DNA from: Cordylochernes scorpioides
Taxonomy: Eukaryota > Arthropoda > Arachnida > Pseudoscorpiones > Chernetidae
Reading direction: 5' to 3'
Length of the DNA: 64,000 nt
Assembly (NCBI GenBank): GCA_030710605.1
Contig: CP092863.1
Location: 121,756,203-121,820,202 of the forward strand
Shown: positions 30,931 to 41,731 of the stretch, piece after piece
Position numbering within the stretch: position 1 is the first letter of the stretch
Layout of the letters: each line of letters opens with the position of its first letter
Program-made: the position numbers and the translations under genes
Notes under the pieces: generated by a model
Database searches by the model: none
The model's input: the letters and a program-made list of their open reading frames with translations, nothing else
What the model was told of the DNA's origin: nothing

Positions 30931-32030
30931 TTATAAATCCTGTATTTACTATGGAAGGCAGATTAAGGGTGTTTAGGGAACCTATGGACATAAGTTTATA
31001 GGTCTGTAGAAATACATACATATAATTACAAGGAATTGAATCGAGCAAAGCTCTTCCGCAAATATGGTGTCATAACAAATACAGTATGTATATATTAGTA
31101 AATTAAATTTAATTGCCATCTCTCGATGAAAATTTACTCTCTCTGTTATGTGTTTTTTTTAGAGATAATATTTGATTATATCATTGAAAGGAAAGACATT
31201 GCCAGTAAATTGTTAAAATATTTATCGATAAATGACAATTGATTTTATATATGGACCAAATTAGATAAAATTAGAGAAAATTTGTCTTTATAGTCATTAA
31301 AATTCTAAATATACTTGAAGAATGCTAACAACACAAACACCAGTTTTATTGTTCCAAAATATTTTATTTTTGTTATACACTCTTCTACCTAATATTCAAT
31401 AGGTAGTGTAGTTTCTATTAAAAGATATTGTATGTTATATATTTGTATAATATTATTACAGAATTATCATAAAAACTAAAAACGTTTCACGCTATATATT
31501 GATTACATCACAAGTCCTTGGTCAAAACCATATAAACATATCATATATTACAATTTTGTACCGCTCAAGAAGAACTACCTAGTTTATGATATTTACATGA
31601 GAAATATGAATAGGTTCTTCATAGAATAAAATGTACAATACGGCAATCAATACCGGTTCATGGCTGTCTGGAATCGAATATTTTATCTACTCGTCCACCG
31701 ACTTGAATAACAGCCTTAGGAGTTTCTCACCTATATGTAAATATAGTGTTGTTTAAGGGAGATGATATCAGGAGACAGAATATGCAACTTTATTAGAAGA
31801 AAGTGTGACGCTAAGGCGTATAAAGGGAGTTTAATATAGCAGCGGTGTCAGCCTCGATTCATTAGAGGTTCCAGACACAGGCGTGTGTATACTCAGGAAG
31901 CCGTTAACAAGGCTCTAAAACAGCGGCCATAAACGTCAGCCTATGGCGTGAGAACATGGTCTGAGTGAAGACTTCCTTAGGAATACAAATACATGCCAAC
32001 TTCTCGCTGATTTATTATCCTGACGGATCT
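30931..32030. other. No gene seen
   Basis: AT-rich sequence with a more complex stretch at 31780-31980 that I cannot assign. It might be part of a degraded LTR. Confidence 0.45.
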
Positions 32031-32031
32031 A

Positions 32032-33058
32032 CACTCATGGACAAAACTTAAGGAAGTTGTACCTTTTACCATGTATATCGGGATTGAGACAATAATTCTG
32101 AAAGATATTACAGTGACCTTTATTGAAGACACACGAGATAAACAATATACACTCATGGACAAAACTTAAGGAAGTTGTACCTTTTACCATGTATATCGGG
32201 ATTGAGACAATAATTCTGAAAGATATTACAGTGACCTTTATTGAAGACACACGAGATAACCAATATACACTCATGGACAAAACTTAAGGAAGTTGTACCT
32301 TTCAGCATGTATATCGGGATTGAGACAATAATTCTGAAAGATAATACAGTGACCTTTATTGAAGACACACGAGATAACCAATATACACTCATGGACAAAA
32401 CTTAAGGAAGTTGTACCTTTCAGCATGTATATCGGGATTGAAACAATAACTCTGAAAGATATTACAGTGACCTTTATTGAAGGCACACGAGATAACCAAT
32501 ATACACTCATGGACAAAACTTAAGGAAGTTGTACCTTTCAGCATGTATATCGGGATTGAAACAATAACTCTGAAAGATATTACAGTGACCTTTATTGAAG
32601 GCACACGAGATAACCAATATACACTCATGGACAAAACTTAAGGAAGTTGTACCTTTCAGCATGTATATCGGGATTGAAACAATAACTCTGAAAGTTATTA
32701 CAGTGACCTTTATTGAAGACACACAAGGTAACCAATATACACTCATGGACAAAACTTAAGGAAGTTGTACCTTTCAGCATGTATATCGGGATTGAAACAA
32801 TAACTCTGAAAGTTATTACGGTGACCTTTATTGAAGACATACGAGATAACCAATATACACTCATGGACAAAACTTAAGAAAGTTGTACCTTTTAACATGT
32901 ATATCGGGATTGAGACAATAACTCTGAAAGATATTACTGTGACCTTTATTGAAGACACACGAGATAACCAAGTGTGAACAGCCTCTGTCTCATTGAAAAA
33001 AAAACAGAGGACTAGCGATATCAAAGTCTTTCCACTTCCCCAAGTTTTTTCCATGAGT
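32032..33058 (-). repeat. 118-bp satellite array 3, inside a complete founder transposon
   Basis: Seven to eight 118-bp units followed by the founder's unique left half (CAAGTGTGAACAGCCTCTG ... CCACTTCCCCAAG) and its terminal repeat at 33058. One half of an otherwise complete small TIR element has therefore been amplified in place. Confidence 0.9.
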
Positions 33059-33117
33059 TTATATATATATGGTATACATATGAATATTTTTCCAGGAGTA
33101 TATTGATATATAAAAAT

Positions 33118-33200
33118 AAAGTTTGCTTCTCCCGTCAAAATAGATGTTAAAACTAAGCGTCATTTTTGCCATAGATTTAACCTAGCCCCTCAACCAGTTA
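33118..33200 (+). repeat. Element end with CTTCTCCCGTCAAAATAGAT
   Basis: Diverged copy of the block found at 8786, 11775 and 56898, followed by CCTAGCCCCTCAACCAGTTA as in 11840-11860. Confidence 0.5.
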
Positions 33201-33334
33201 AATACCTCTTTGGCAGATTGTTACACAAGATGGCGACACCTATCTTCCTGGCGGGCCAGAAGGAGTTTGGTTCCTTTATATAACGTCAAACCTCCGCCTT
33301 CTAGAAAGATCACGCCGTAGCGAATGATTCCAAA

Positions 33335-33652
33335 ATGGATAAAAATGAATTTCAAGCTGTTATTAAACATTTATTTTTTAAACGTTGGTCGGCTTCCCAA
33401 ATTGAATCCGAGCTGAAGGATGTTTTAGGAGACTCAACCCCATTATTCAACATAATTTATTACTGGATGATTGAATTTAAACTTGGCCGAAAATCAACAC
33501 AAGATGAACCACGTCCCGAACGCCTTATCGATGTAACCACGCCAGAAATGGTAGTAAGCAATACTGGTACGTGTAATACATTTACAGTACAAACAGTTAC
33601 AACCTCTATCCATTCTAATTATGATGGTGAATTACTACATATGATTTATTAA
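33335..33652 (+). pseudogene. Mariner transposase, N-terminal fragment
   Basis: The first 73 or so codons are the N-terminal helix-turn-helix region of a mariner (Tc1/mariner superfamily) transposase. They contain MDKNEFQAVIKHLFFKRWSA, an IESELKDVLGDS-type helix and IEFKLGRKSTQDEPRPERL, which matches the conserved WxxEFKRGRxSxxDExRxGRP segment. After VTTPEMV the similarity stops and the frame runs through unrelated sequence to a stop at 33650. No catalytic DD(D/E) domain is present. The ATG at 33335 is the natural family start. This is a truncated, inactive copy. The 3' part was lost at or near the junction with the fold-back repeat at 33652. Confidence 0.85.
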
Positions 33653-33890
33653 AATTCGAAACTATTATAGACGCGTATGATTCTATTTAAAAATAAACAA
33701 TTTCTACTGTCCTTACTGCAATGAAAAAAATAATGGAAGGGCAGTAAAAATTATTTTTAAAAAGAATCACCTTTCCATTAATTTTTCCATTGCAGTAAGG
33801 ACAGTAGAAATTGTTTTATTTTTAAAAATAATCATACATGTCTATAATAGTTTCGAATTTTGATAACAGATGGCGCGCTAATGCATCTTA
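33652..33890. mobile_element. Fold-back copy of the R1 family end
   Basis: Arms with ATTCGAAACTATTATAGACG and AATTTCTACTGTCCTTACTG are repeated as reverse complements around a short A/T centre. GATGGCGCGCTAATGCATC lies at the right edge. Confidence 0.7.
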
Positions 33891-33952
33891 ATATAATCTA
33901 TTATCAATATAAGCAATCTCAATTCCAAGTTAACAGAATGTATAATCAACTG

Positions 33953-34072
33953 GCCTATACAGCTATAGCACATTGGATACACCATTTCTCGTCTGATCAC
34001 CAAGTTAAGCAATTTCAGCCCCGGTCAGTATTTGGGAGGGTGACCACTTGGGAACACCTTGGTACTGTAGGC
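33953..34072 (+). rRNA. 5S rRNA-like sequence (dispersed gene, pseudogene or SINE3 head)
   Basis: Exactly 120 bases, from GCCTATAC to GTAGGC. It has the 5S hallmarks TCTCGTCTGATCACC, AAGTTAAGCAA (box A) and GGGTGACCACTTGGGAA (box C). The ends can pair as helix I (GCCTA/TAGGC plus further pairs), with bases different from the usual GCCAAC/GTTGGC, so pairing has been maintained. A T7 run at about 34081-34087 could terminate RNA polymerase III. Substitutions in the middle suggest a variant or pseudogene rather than the main 5S gene. Confidence 0.8.
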
Positions 34073-34282
34073 TAATTACCTTTTTTTACAATACTACTAA
34101 TTATTGTTCTTTAAGAAAAGGAACTTATTGTTCTCGATTGCTTGTATATAAGTTTATGCAAAGCCTTTTCTTTCTTCTTTCCATCTATTTGATACATTGT
34201 AAATAACATTGCTGATTATTGTTACTGTTACTGTTATTTCTGTATATACCTTCTTCTACTTGGAGAATCTGTATAAGATCAA
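34073..34282 (+). mobile_element. Possible body of a 5S-derived SINE
   Basis: AT-rich sequence without ORFs links the 5S-like head to the first GTCTTAATAAAGC unit. A 5S head, a body and a LINE-like 3' end is the SINE3 plan. No second copy is in the window to prove it. Confidence 0.35.
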
Positions 34283-35575
34283 ATGGTCTTAATAAAGCTT
34301 TTTGATTTTATATAATCCCCCTGTAATACACACATCTAACGAAAAAAAAGGTTTTAATAAAATAATTTGTTGTATTATTCCACAGTAATACACGCATCTA
34401 ACTGAAAAAAAAGGTCTTAATAAAGTGTTTTGTTATTATATAATCCCACTGTAATACACACATCTAACTGAAAAAAAAGGTCTTAATAAAGTGTTTTGTT
34501 ATTATATAATCCCACTGTAATACACACATCTAACTGAAAAAAAAGGTCTTAATAAAGTGTTTTGTTATTATATAATCCCACTGTAATACACACATCTAAC
34601 TGAAAAAAGGTCTTAATAAAGTGTTTTGTTGTTTTATAATCCCACTGTAATACACACATCTAACTGAAAAAAGGTCTTAATAAAGTGTTTTGTTATTATA
34701 TAATCCCACTGTAATACACACATCTAACTGAAAAAAGGTCTTAATAAAGTGTTTTGTTGTTTTATAATCCCCCTGTAATACACACATCTAACTGAAAAAA
34801 ATGTCTTAATAAAGTGTTTTGTTATTATATAATCCCACTGTAATACACACATCTAACTGAAAAAAATGTCTTAATAAAGTGTTTTGTTATTATATAATCC
34901 CACTGTAATACACACATCTAACTGAAAAAAAAGGTCTTAATAAAGTGTTTTGTTATTATATAATCCCACTGTAATACACACATCTAACTGAAAAAAATGT
35001 CTTAATAAAGTGTTTTGTTATTATATAATCCCACTGTAATACACACATCTAACTGAAAAAAATGTCTTAATAAAGTGTTTTGTTATTATATAATCCCACT
35101 GTAATACACACATCTAACTGAAAAAAATGTCTTAATAAAGTGTTTTGTTATTATATAATCCCACTGTAATACACACATATAACTGAAAAAAAAGGTCTTA
35201 ATAAAGTGTTTTGTTATTATATAATCCCACTGTAATACACACATCTAACTGAAAAAAAAAGGTCTTAATAAAGTGTTTTGTTATTATATAATCCCACTGT
35301 AATACACACATCTAACTGAAAAAAGGTCTTAATAAAGTGTTTTGTTATTATATAATCCCACTGTAATACACACATCTAACTGAAAAAAATGTCTTAATAA
35401 AGTGTTTTGTTGTTTTATAATCCCCCTGTAATACACACATCTAACGAAAAAAAGGTCTTAATAAAATAATTTGTTGTATTATTCCACAGTAATACACACA
35501 TCTAACTGAAAAAAAAAGGTCTTAATAAAGATTTCGTTGAATAATCCCACTGTAATACACACATCTAACAAACTA
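34283..35575 (+). repeat. 63-67-bp tandem array, about 20 units
   Basis: Unit: GTCTTAATAAAGTGTTTTGT, TATTATATAATCCCACTG, TAATACACACATCTAACTG and a variable A-run. Each unit holds an AATAAA. The outermost units at both ends are variants (AATAATTTGTTGTATTATTC). Confidence 0.95.
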
Positions 35576-36370
35576 AAACAACCCCATTTTCACAGAAAAT
35601 TAGAGAAATCCTTAAAGCTGAAGATAAACGCCAGATAAGGACAAATATAAAGAAGAAGAAGAAGGGAAAAATTGAGAAGATCTTTTTCAATAATATTTTT
35701 AGGAAAATAAAAAAGAAGAGTAGAGAGGTATCAGGTTTAAAAGACAATGTCAATTACGGAGAGGTGGTGTCAAAAAACACTTAAGACAAAATCACGGCCG
35801 GTAACTTTTTTTTTACAACTTTTTTGTTGTTGTCATACCCTTAAATTAACGCTTCTTAACTATACCTAGAAATCTCTTAACTATTATTGGTATTTATAGT
35901 TAATTTGTTGTCAATAAATGGTACGTATTTCTGGATGCTCTTTCTCTATGAGTGTTAATTAAATAATATATCATAGCTATATGGGAAAAAAAGTATATTT
36001 ATTTTAGTTTTTTTTATATAAAAGCTTTCGTTATTTATCTATTTCACAATTATTTACATATAATATATATACCCCAGAATTTTAGTCCATCTAGACCTAA
36101 AAAGACGATAGTAGATATGGAAAATGAAAATATTTGTTGATAATTTCTTAGCGCACATATGCAACTTTTGCAACATATGCAACACACATTTCCAAATTCT
36201 TCAAAAATGCAAATAATATTTTACTAATATTTTAAGATACGGAATATTTTATTTTTTAATATATAAACGAGACGTAATATAAACATTTTTGCATATACCC
36301 CTATTTGTGGATATAATTAATAAATTCATTATATCGTTAATTATCTCTCTCTCCAAAGAGATATATAAGG
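35576..36370. other. No gene seen
   Basis: AT-rich, low-complexity sequence; purine-rich stretch at about 35640-35730 without recognisable coding content. Confidence 0.5.
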
Positions 36371-36378
36371 ATTTATTA

Positions 36379-36591
36379 TTTCTGTGAAAAATAGACACTT
36401 CGGCCAATTAGAGTTTTCTTATTTTTTCGACGTTTCGACAAAAAATCTTTTGTCTTCGTCAGGAGAAATAAATAAAAATAAAGATTTTTGTCGAAACGTT
36501 GAGAAAATAAAAAAAAAAACTCCAACTGGCCGAAGTGTCTATTTTTTTCACAGAAATATGAATACCGGTACAGGCAGCCTCTATATTAAGT
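36379..36591. mobile_element. Fold-back hammerhead element
   Basis: Arms starting TTTCTGTGAAAAATAGACAC and ending GTGTCTATTTTTTTCACAG surround a hammerhead on the minus strand and a partial copy on the plus strand. A single-copy extension (to GGCAGCCTCTATATT) is also found next to the 7335 copy. ATTTATTA at 36371-36378 and 36592-36599 may be an 8-bp target-site duplication. Confidence 0.65.
36425..36470 (-). ncRNA. Hammerhead-like ribozyme motif, complete core
   Basis: Reverse complement: CTGACGA (36456-36462), stem II GACAAAA/TTTTGTC, GAAA (36433-36436), one-pair helix III with CG loop, C17. Confidence 0.6.
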
Positions 36592-36829
36592 ATTTATTAA
36601 TTATTTAATGAATGTGTATATATACAAATTTATCAATAAGTCTCAGTATATATTTATGAAAAAGGGAAATTTCAGACAGCGTGAAAGCATAATATGAAAT
36701 AATTGTTTAAGGAATTTAATTTTTTTTTTTTCACAAAAACAAATGCCAACCAGTCGAATGACTAAATTTGCCTGTCTAAGGTTTGAGATAGTTTGATCGT
36801 CACAAATTGAGAAAGTCAATATGTCGTTG

Positions 36830-37810
36830 GACCCCACTGGCTTGGATGTCACCCGGCGTGTCATGGACTGATATAGATTCCGGATGTTGTGCTGCGGGAT
36901 TTCTTGCCAAATTGTCTCCAACTGTCGGGCTAAATTGTCAACATTCCGGGATGGTGGCAATCGCCTTCCCATCACGTCCTAGATGTGTTCTATGTGTTCG
37001 AGATCAGGCGACCTTGCTGGCCACGGAAGAATTCAGCAAGATTGGAGACAACCCATAGTAACACGTACTGTCTGTGGCCGGGCAATATCTTGTTGAAAAG
37101 TAAGCCCGGGGTGATGTGAGAGGAACGGCAACAAAACAGACCGTAGAATGTCATCTACGTACCGTTGTGCTGTCAGGGTGCTAGGAATGACTACCAATGG
37201 GGTTCTGGTATCAAATGAAATGTCACCACAGATCATAACGCCCTGTTGTAGACTTGTGTGGTGTTTGAAAGTAAGGCCAGGATCCACACGCTGCCCAGGA
37301 TGTCTCCAGACACGTTTACGACGGTCGTCAGGACACAGTAAGAAACAGGACTCGACACTAAAGACTATACGTCCCCAGTCAGCGCAGTTCCAAGTTGATC
37401 GACACAACTGTAGTCGGACTTGTCGGTGTACAGATGTGAGGGGTAGGCATCGTAACAGTCGGTGAGATATTAGATTCCGCTCTCTCAGTCGTCCGTCGAT
37501 GGCCATTTTGGACACACATTGTCACACATTGGATGGTAGATAACGTCGAATCCTGTGCTGCGACAGCAGTTCTGACAATTGCTCTGTCCTCCCGTTCTGT
37601 TGTTGCCCTTGGTCAACCGCTGCCGTCCTGACGTTGCTTACTTCTGTTGTTGACCCACTCTTGTCAACATCGCCTAATAGCCGCATCACTTCGACCCAGA
37701 TGTCGTGCGATTAGTCGATTAAACCAACCAGCCTCTTTCAATCCAATGGAACGACCTCTTTCAAACTCTGAAATAGGCTCGAAATGAGCACGAATCTTTC
37801 GGCGAGGCAT
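36830..37810 (-). pseudogene. Tc1-like transposase, inactivated
   Basis: The ATG is at 37808-37810, and MPRRK... opens a paired helix-turn-helix region (FERGRSIGLKEAGWFNRLIA, HLGRSDAAIRR). The catalytic domain is spread over 37033-37515 and 36830-36975: WNCADWGRIVFSVES, DPGLTFKHHTSLQQGVMIC, GLTFQQDIARPQ and then MGRRLPPSRNVDNLARQLET. The DD34E triad is damaged. The first Asp, normally FSDES, is Val here, and the second Asp sits in QDIARP instead of QDNARP. Frameshifts fall between HTH and catalytic parts, before the last Glu segment, and at the C-terminus. This family (Tcb1-like) is abundant in arachnids. No terminal repeats were identified. It is a decayed cut-and-paste transposon copy. Confidence 0.88.
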
Positions 37811-38740
37811 TGAGACAATAGAAATAGGTTTACTGCAAATATGTCAAACGGAAATTTGAGAATCTGCTCGTGCCGCGCTGAATATCGAGTCTAGAATACT
37901 CGTGATGGATGTGTAGTTCAGATGTCCTCGAGCTCTTGCTTTTCATAAATCAGCCACCAAATTACATATGTTTGCATGTTTGATCGAAACGTCTTTGTAT
38001 ATGTATTCTCATATAAATAGGACAAACCATTATTGGTGCCTTTATTTTATTTTTCCGTTATAAAGTGTATGTAGATATATATGTAAGAGTAAGCAATTTA
38101 TTTTGGAAGTCAAAAGCCTAGCTCTAAAATAATAATAATAAATGATGAACATGAACATCCCTAGTGAATGTCTCTATCCGAGTATTTATTTACATAATCA
38201 AAAAATATGCATATATATGTAAAGGTATGCAAATTGTTTTGGAAGTCTTTCAAAAGTTTAAAATGAGTGACTTGGAATTATGAGCGAACGCTTTCAGTAT
38301 ATATGTCTATAGTTTCGATATTATAAATCATTTTGAGACACGAAACATAAAAAAACACGGCCTTAATTCATCGTATTTCTGTTCATGTTGTTAAACCAGC
38401 AAAAAAAAGTAAACATGAGAAGGAGGTTTAAAAAATGAAGCTTTAAAAAAACTTTATGCTTTTTTAAACTTTAGTTGAAGTGCCATTAAGGTGGTTTGTT
38501 TGAGGATTACCACATACCTAGCATTTCTACCCACGCCACACACATTTAAAATATTTTTACAAATTTCTTCTTTAATACAGCGCGCACGGGCCTCTAATTG
38601 CATTCATAATTACTTGAAGTCCTCGGCAATTAATCCGGCGCCAATTTGGTAGTGACATCGTTAGTGTCAACTGGAGGTCGTTAAAAAACGGTACGTCAGC
38701 TTAATTTTATAATGAGGGCAGATGGTGACAAGTGGGAACG
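37811..38740. other. No gene seen
   Basis: AT-rich. A less AT-rich block (38575-38700: CTAATTGCATTCATAATTAC, GGCAATTAATCCGGCGCC) is preceded by a pyrimidine-AG splice-like string but has no supported exon. Confidence 0.4.
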
Positions 38741-38745
38741 ACAAC

Positions 38746-39760
38746 TTTCAACAACTGTGGATACAATCTTTGACAACTGTGGACACAATATTTGACAACT
38801 ATGGACGCAATCTTTGACAACTGTGGACACAATATTTGACAACTATGGACGCAATCTTTGACAACTGTGGACACAATATTTGACAACTGTGGACACAATA
38901 TTTGACAACTATGGACGCAATCTTTGACAACTGTGGACACAATCTTTGACAACTGTGGACACAATATTTGACAACTGTGGACACAATCTTTGACAACTGT
39001 GGACACAATCTTTGACAACTGTGGACACAATCTTTGACAACTGTGGACACTATCTTTGACAACTGTGGACACAATCTTTGACAACTGTGGACACAATATT
39101 TGACAACTATGGACGCAATCTTTGACAACTGTGGACACAATATTTGACAACTGTGGACACAATATTTGACAACTGTGGACACAATCTTTGACAACTGTGG
39201 ACACAATATTTGACAACTATGGACGCAATCTTTGACAACTGTGGACACAATATTTGACAACTGTGGACACAATATTTGACAACTATGGACGCAATCTTTG
39301 ACAACTGTGGACACAATCTTTGACAACTGTGGACACAATATTTGACAACTGTGGACACAATCTTTGACAACTGTGGACACAATATTTGACAACTGTGGAC
39401 ACAATCCTTGACAACTGTGGACACAATTTTTGACAACTGTGGACACAATCTTTGACAACTGTGGACACAATCTTTGACAACTGTGGACACAATCTTTGAC
39501 AACTGTGGACACAATCTTTGACAACTGTGGACACAATATTTGACAACTGTGGACACAATCTTTGACAACTGTGGACACAATCTTTGACAACTGTGGACAC
39601 AATCTTTGACAACTGTGGACACTATCTTTGACAACTGTGGACACAATCTTTGACAACTGTGGACACAATCTTTGACAACTGTGGACACTATCTTTGACAA
39701 CTGTGGACACAATCTTTGACAACTGTGGACACAATCTTTGACAACTGTGGACACAATCTT
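38746..39760 (+). repeat. 22-bp minisatellite, about 46 units
   Basis: Unit CTTTGACAACTGTGGACACA plus AT. Variants: ATATTTG in place of ATCTTTG, CTATGGACG in place of CTGTGGACA. Because 22 is not a multiple of three and the unit has no stop on the minus strand, all three minus frames stay open for hundreds of bases. These are not genes. Confidence 0.97.
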
Positions 39761-39889
39761 ATGCTTATCTTAAGTTAAAGAATATCTGCCACACAATGTT
39801 AAACTTAAATCCATAGGTTTCCGAAACACCCCTAAGCTGCCTTCCATAGTAAATACAGGGTATATAACAAAATCAAACCAATACAATAG

Positions 39890-39990
39890 TAGAGCGGTCT
39901 GGAGATTAAAATGGCGAAACCGCTTAGAGGGTTCACCACTGATGAGCCAAACCTTCTCATTTAATAACTTTTATCATTACATGCAAATAT
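39890..39990 (+). repeat. Dispersed repeat R1, copy 4
   Basis: ATGGCGAAACCGCTTAGAGG ... CACCACTGATGAGCCAAACC. Confidence 0.65.
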
Positions 39991-40827
39991 TTAAACTGGA
40001 TTTCAACACAGTAAGTTCTATAGATATAATATATTCAATAATAAACGTATAAAAAACACATTTCAGAAAATAATCAATACAAATTCCAAAGTTACAGTAG
40101 GTATATTTCTAAGATTATTTCTGGCATTAAACAAATTGGAAAGGAAGTTGAGGAGCTTAGAAATCCTATATATATAGAAAAACATCAATAATTAGAAATA
40201 AGACGACACAGGTCAAATAACAACAATTTGATGGGACGGTAGACTCATCTTTCCCATCAATTAAATAGAATCACTAAATTGATGCAAAACATAGTCTTCC
40301 TTCCGACATCTCTCCATTTTTTATATATTTTAGTTTTAAAAAAATACTTATTTTTATTTATTACTAACTTTATTTAGTATTTTTTGAATAACTTTATCCC
40401 TAAATATTAATTATAAATAGGGTTGTCTAAGATAATACATGGTTTTATACGGTAATATTATGTATTTAATTGTAATATATGTAAATAGGATGAGCTATAT
40501 GTTAATATATATAAAATTTTATAAAATGATTTAAATCGTACAAATTATTTTTTTAAAGTAAATTTTATATTGGGAGCTTTAGGAGTCTTTTCATTTCACA
40601 ATTTGTAGTTAAAATTCGAAAAAAAAAATTTTTTTTTTTATTTTACTTTAACTGCAGATTATCTCTCTCTTTCTCTTAGAAAGAGCAAAACACGAAAGCT
40701 CCCAAACAATTTATTTAAATTTATAAACATTTAAAGCGGTGTTTCGCCAGTTTAATCCTTACAACTCTCAAATATTGTAATATGTGGTCTATTTGCATAT
40801 ACACACAATTAGTTATTCTCATTTCGA
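39991..40827. other. AT-rich spacer, no gene seen
   Basis: No coding or known repeat signal except A/T runs. Confidence 0.5.
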
Positions 40828-41105
40828 GGTTAGTAGAGGAGTGTTATCTTTGATTTGCGACAGCCACGACTCAGGATCGAATCCCTAATATTTGGGCACT
40901 TTTTCTTAAATAATATTTTTCTCCAATGGAGTACTCGATTCTTTCAAAAGTCTAAGCACCTCAAGTAAGTGTAAGTAACCAAACGGGACTCTGGCATATT
41001 TGTAAGTACAAAAGTCGAACTGCTTTCCACATGTGTAGACTTGTGATGTAATTACAGTAAAAGCAGTCGCTAAATACTACCCACCATGATTATCATGGCC
41101 TCTAT
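40828..41105 (+). mobile_element. tRNA-derived SINE-2
   Basis: Decayed tRNA-like head (GAGGTTAGTAGAGGAGTG ... CAGGATCGAATCC), body with AAGTAACCAAACGGG and GTCGAACTGC, and tail CACCATGATTATCATGG. Confidence 0.75.
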
Positions 41106-41178
41106 ACCACGTGTATTAAGAATATTAATAAAAGGTTTCTGATATAGCACAATTTGTAATTGTGCCTTATCAATTTTA

Positions 41179-41423
41179 TTGACTACAATGGACCTAGGAA
41201 GTTATTCTTCCTATGAGCTGAAGAAAATGAATTCCAAAGTGAATATTAATGTTGATGCTAAACCATCACTTGAAGATTCTATTTTAAAGAGTTTAGGATC
41301 TGAAGCTCTCCTCTACCTTAATAAAAGGTTTCGGTGCAAAGTCTTCGTCAGAAACTTTGCTGTCACTCTCCCCATTCCCAAATCAACGGTCTTTGAACGT
41401 TGCGCATTTCTGTGCGTTGAATC
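41179..41423 (+). CDS. Older ORF split by the Copia insertion, 5' part
   Basis: An ORF starts at ATG 41179 and reaches the Copia insertion at 41423. If the retrotransposon and one target-site duplication are removed, the frame continues without a stop from 44846 to a TGA at about 44972, giving a protein of about 124 residues. The C-terminal part is strongly basic (RNKSDRYARLWRLLCVNIHL, then KKLKRLRFYRCCSCFENFKK). I see no known domain, signal peptide or membrane segment. A hammerhead-like motif overlaps it on the minus strand. The 19-mer GATCTGAAGCTCTCCTCTA at 41298 also occurs in the solo LTR at 20802, so the ORF may itself belong to a repeat rather than a host gene. Confidence 0.35.
41330..41372 (-). 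ncRNA. Hammerhead-like motif, weak stem II
   Basis: Reverse complement: CTGACGA, then GAAA, then a five-pair helix III ACCTT/AAGGT ending in UA. Stem II does not pair well, so this is tentative. Confidence 0.3.
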
Positions 41424-41669
41424 TGTTGAATATATGAATTCAATTTTAGACTTTAATATTTTATATAATATTGTCACTGAATAATTATTTTAAATATTCT
41501 GTGGTATATCATCATTAATATTTGCATAGTTATCACTCCTCACTATTCTTATATATTATTACTTGTAAAAATGGAAAGATATAGTTTTGCATAAATAAAC
41601 TATTTTCAATTACTAAAATCGTATGTATTAATTTCTAAAATAATATAAAACCCTAAAACCTTTCTAACA
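41424..41669 (+). mobile_element. Copia 5' LTR
   Basis: 246 bp, TGTTGAATATATG ... CCTTTCTAACA. By eye identical to 44595-44840. Target-site duplication GAATC at 41419-41423 and 44841-44845. The sequence after the LTR (GTGGCAGCATAAAGCG) is in the primer-binding position. Confidence 0.93.
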
Positions 41670-41731
41670 GTGGCAGCATAAAGCGTGGTTATAACTTAAA
41701 ATCTAAAATCGTAAAAAAAAATGCTGCTGTT

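Noticed and set aside
38707-39754. Four long minus-strand ORFs (109-311 codons)
   Set aside because: They are consequences of a stop-free 22-bp repeat in three frames.
38746-39760. Possible CRISPR array because of short regular repeats
   Set aside because: Units are contiguous with no unique spacers, in a eukaryotic context with no cas genes.
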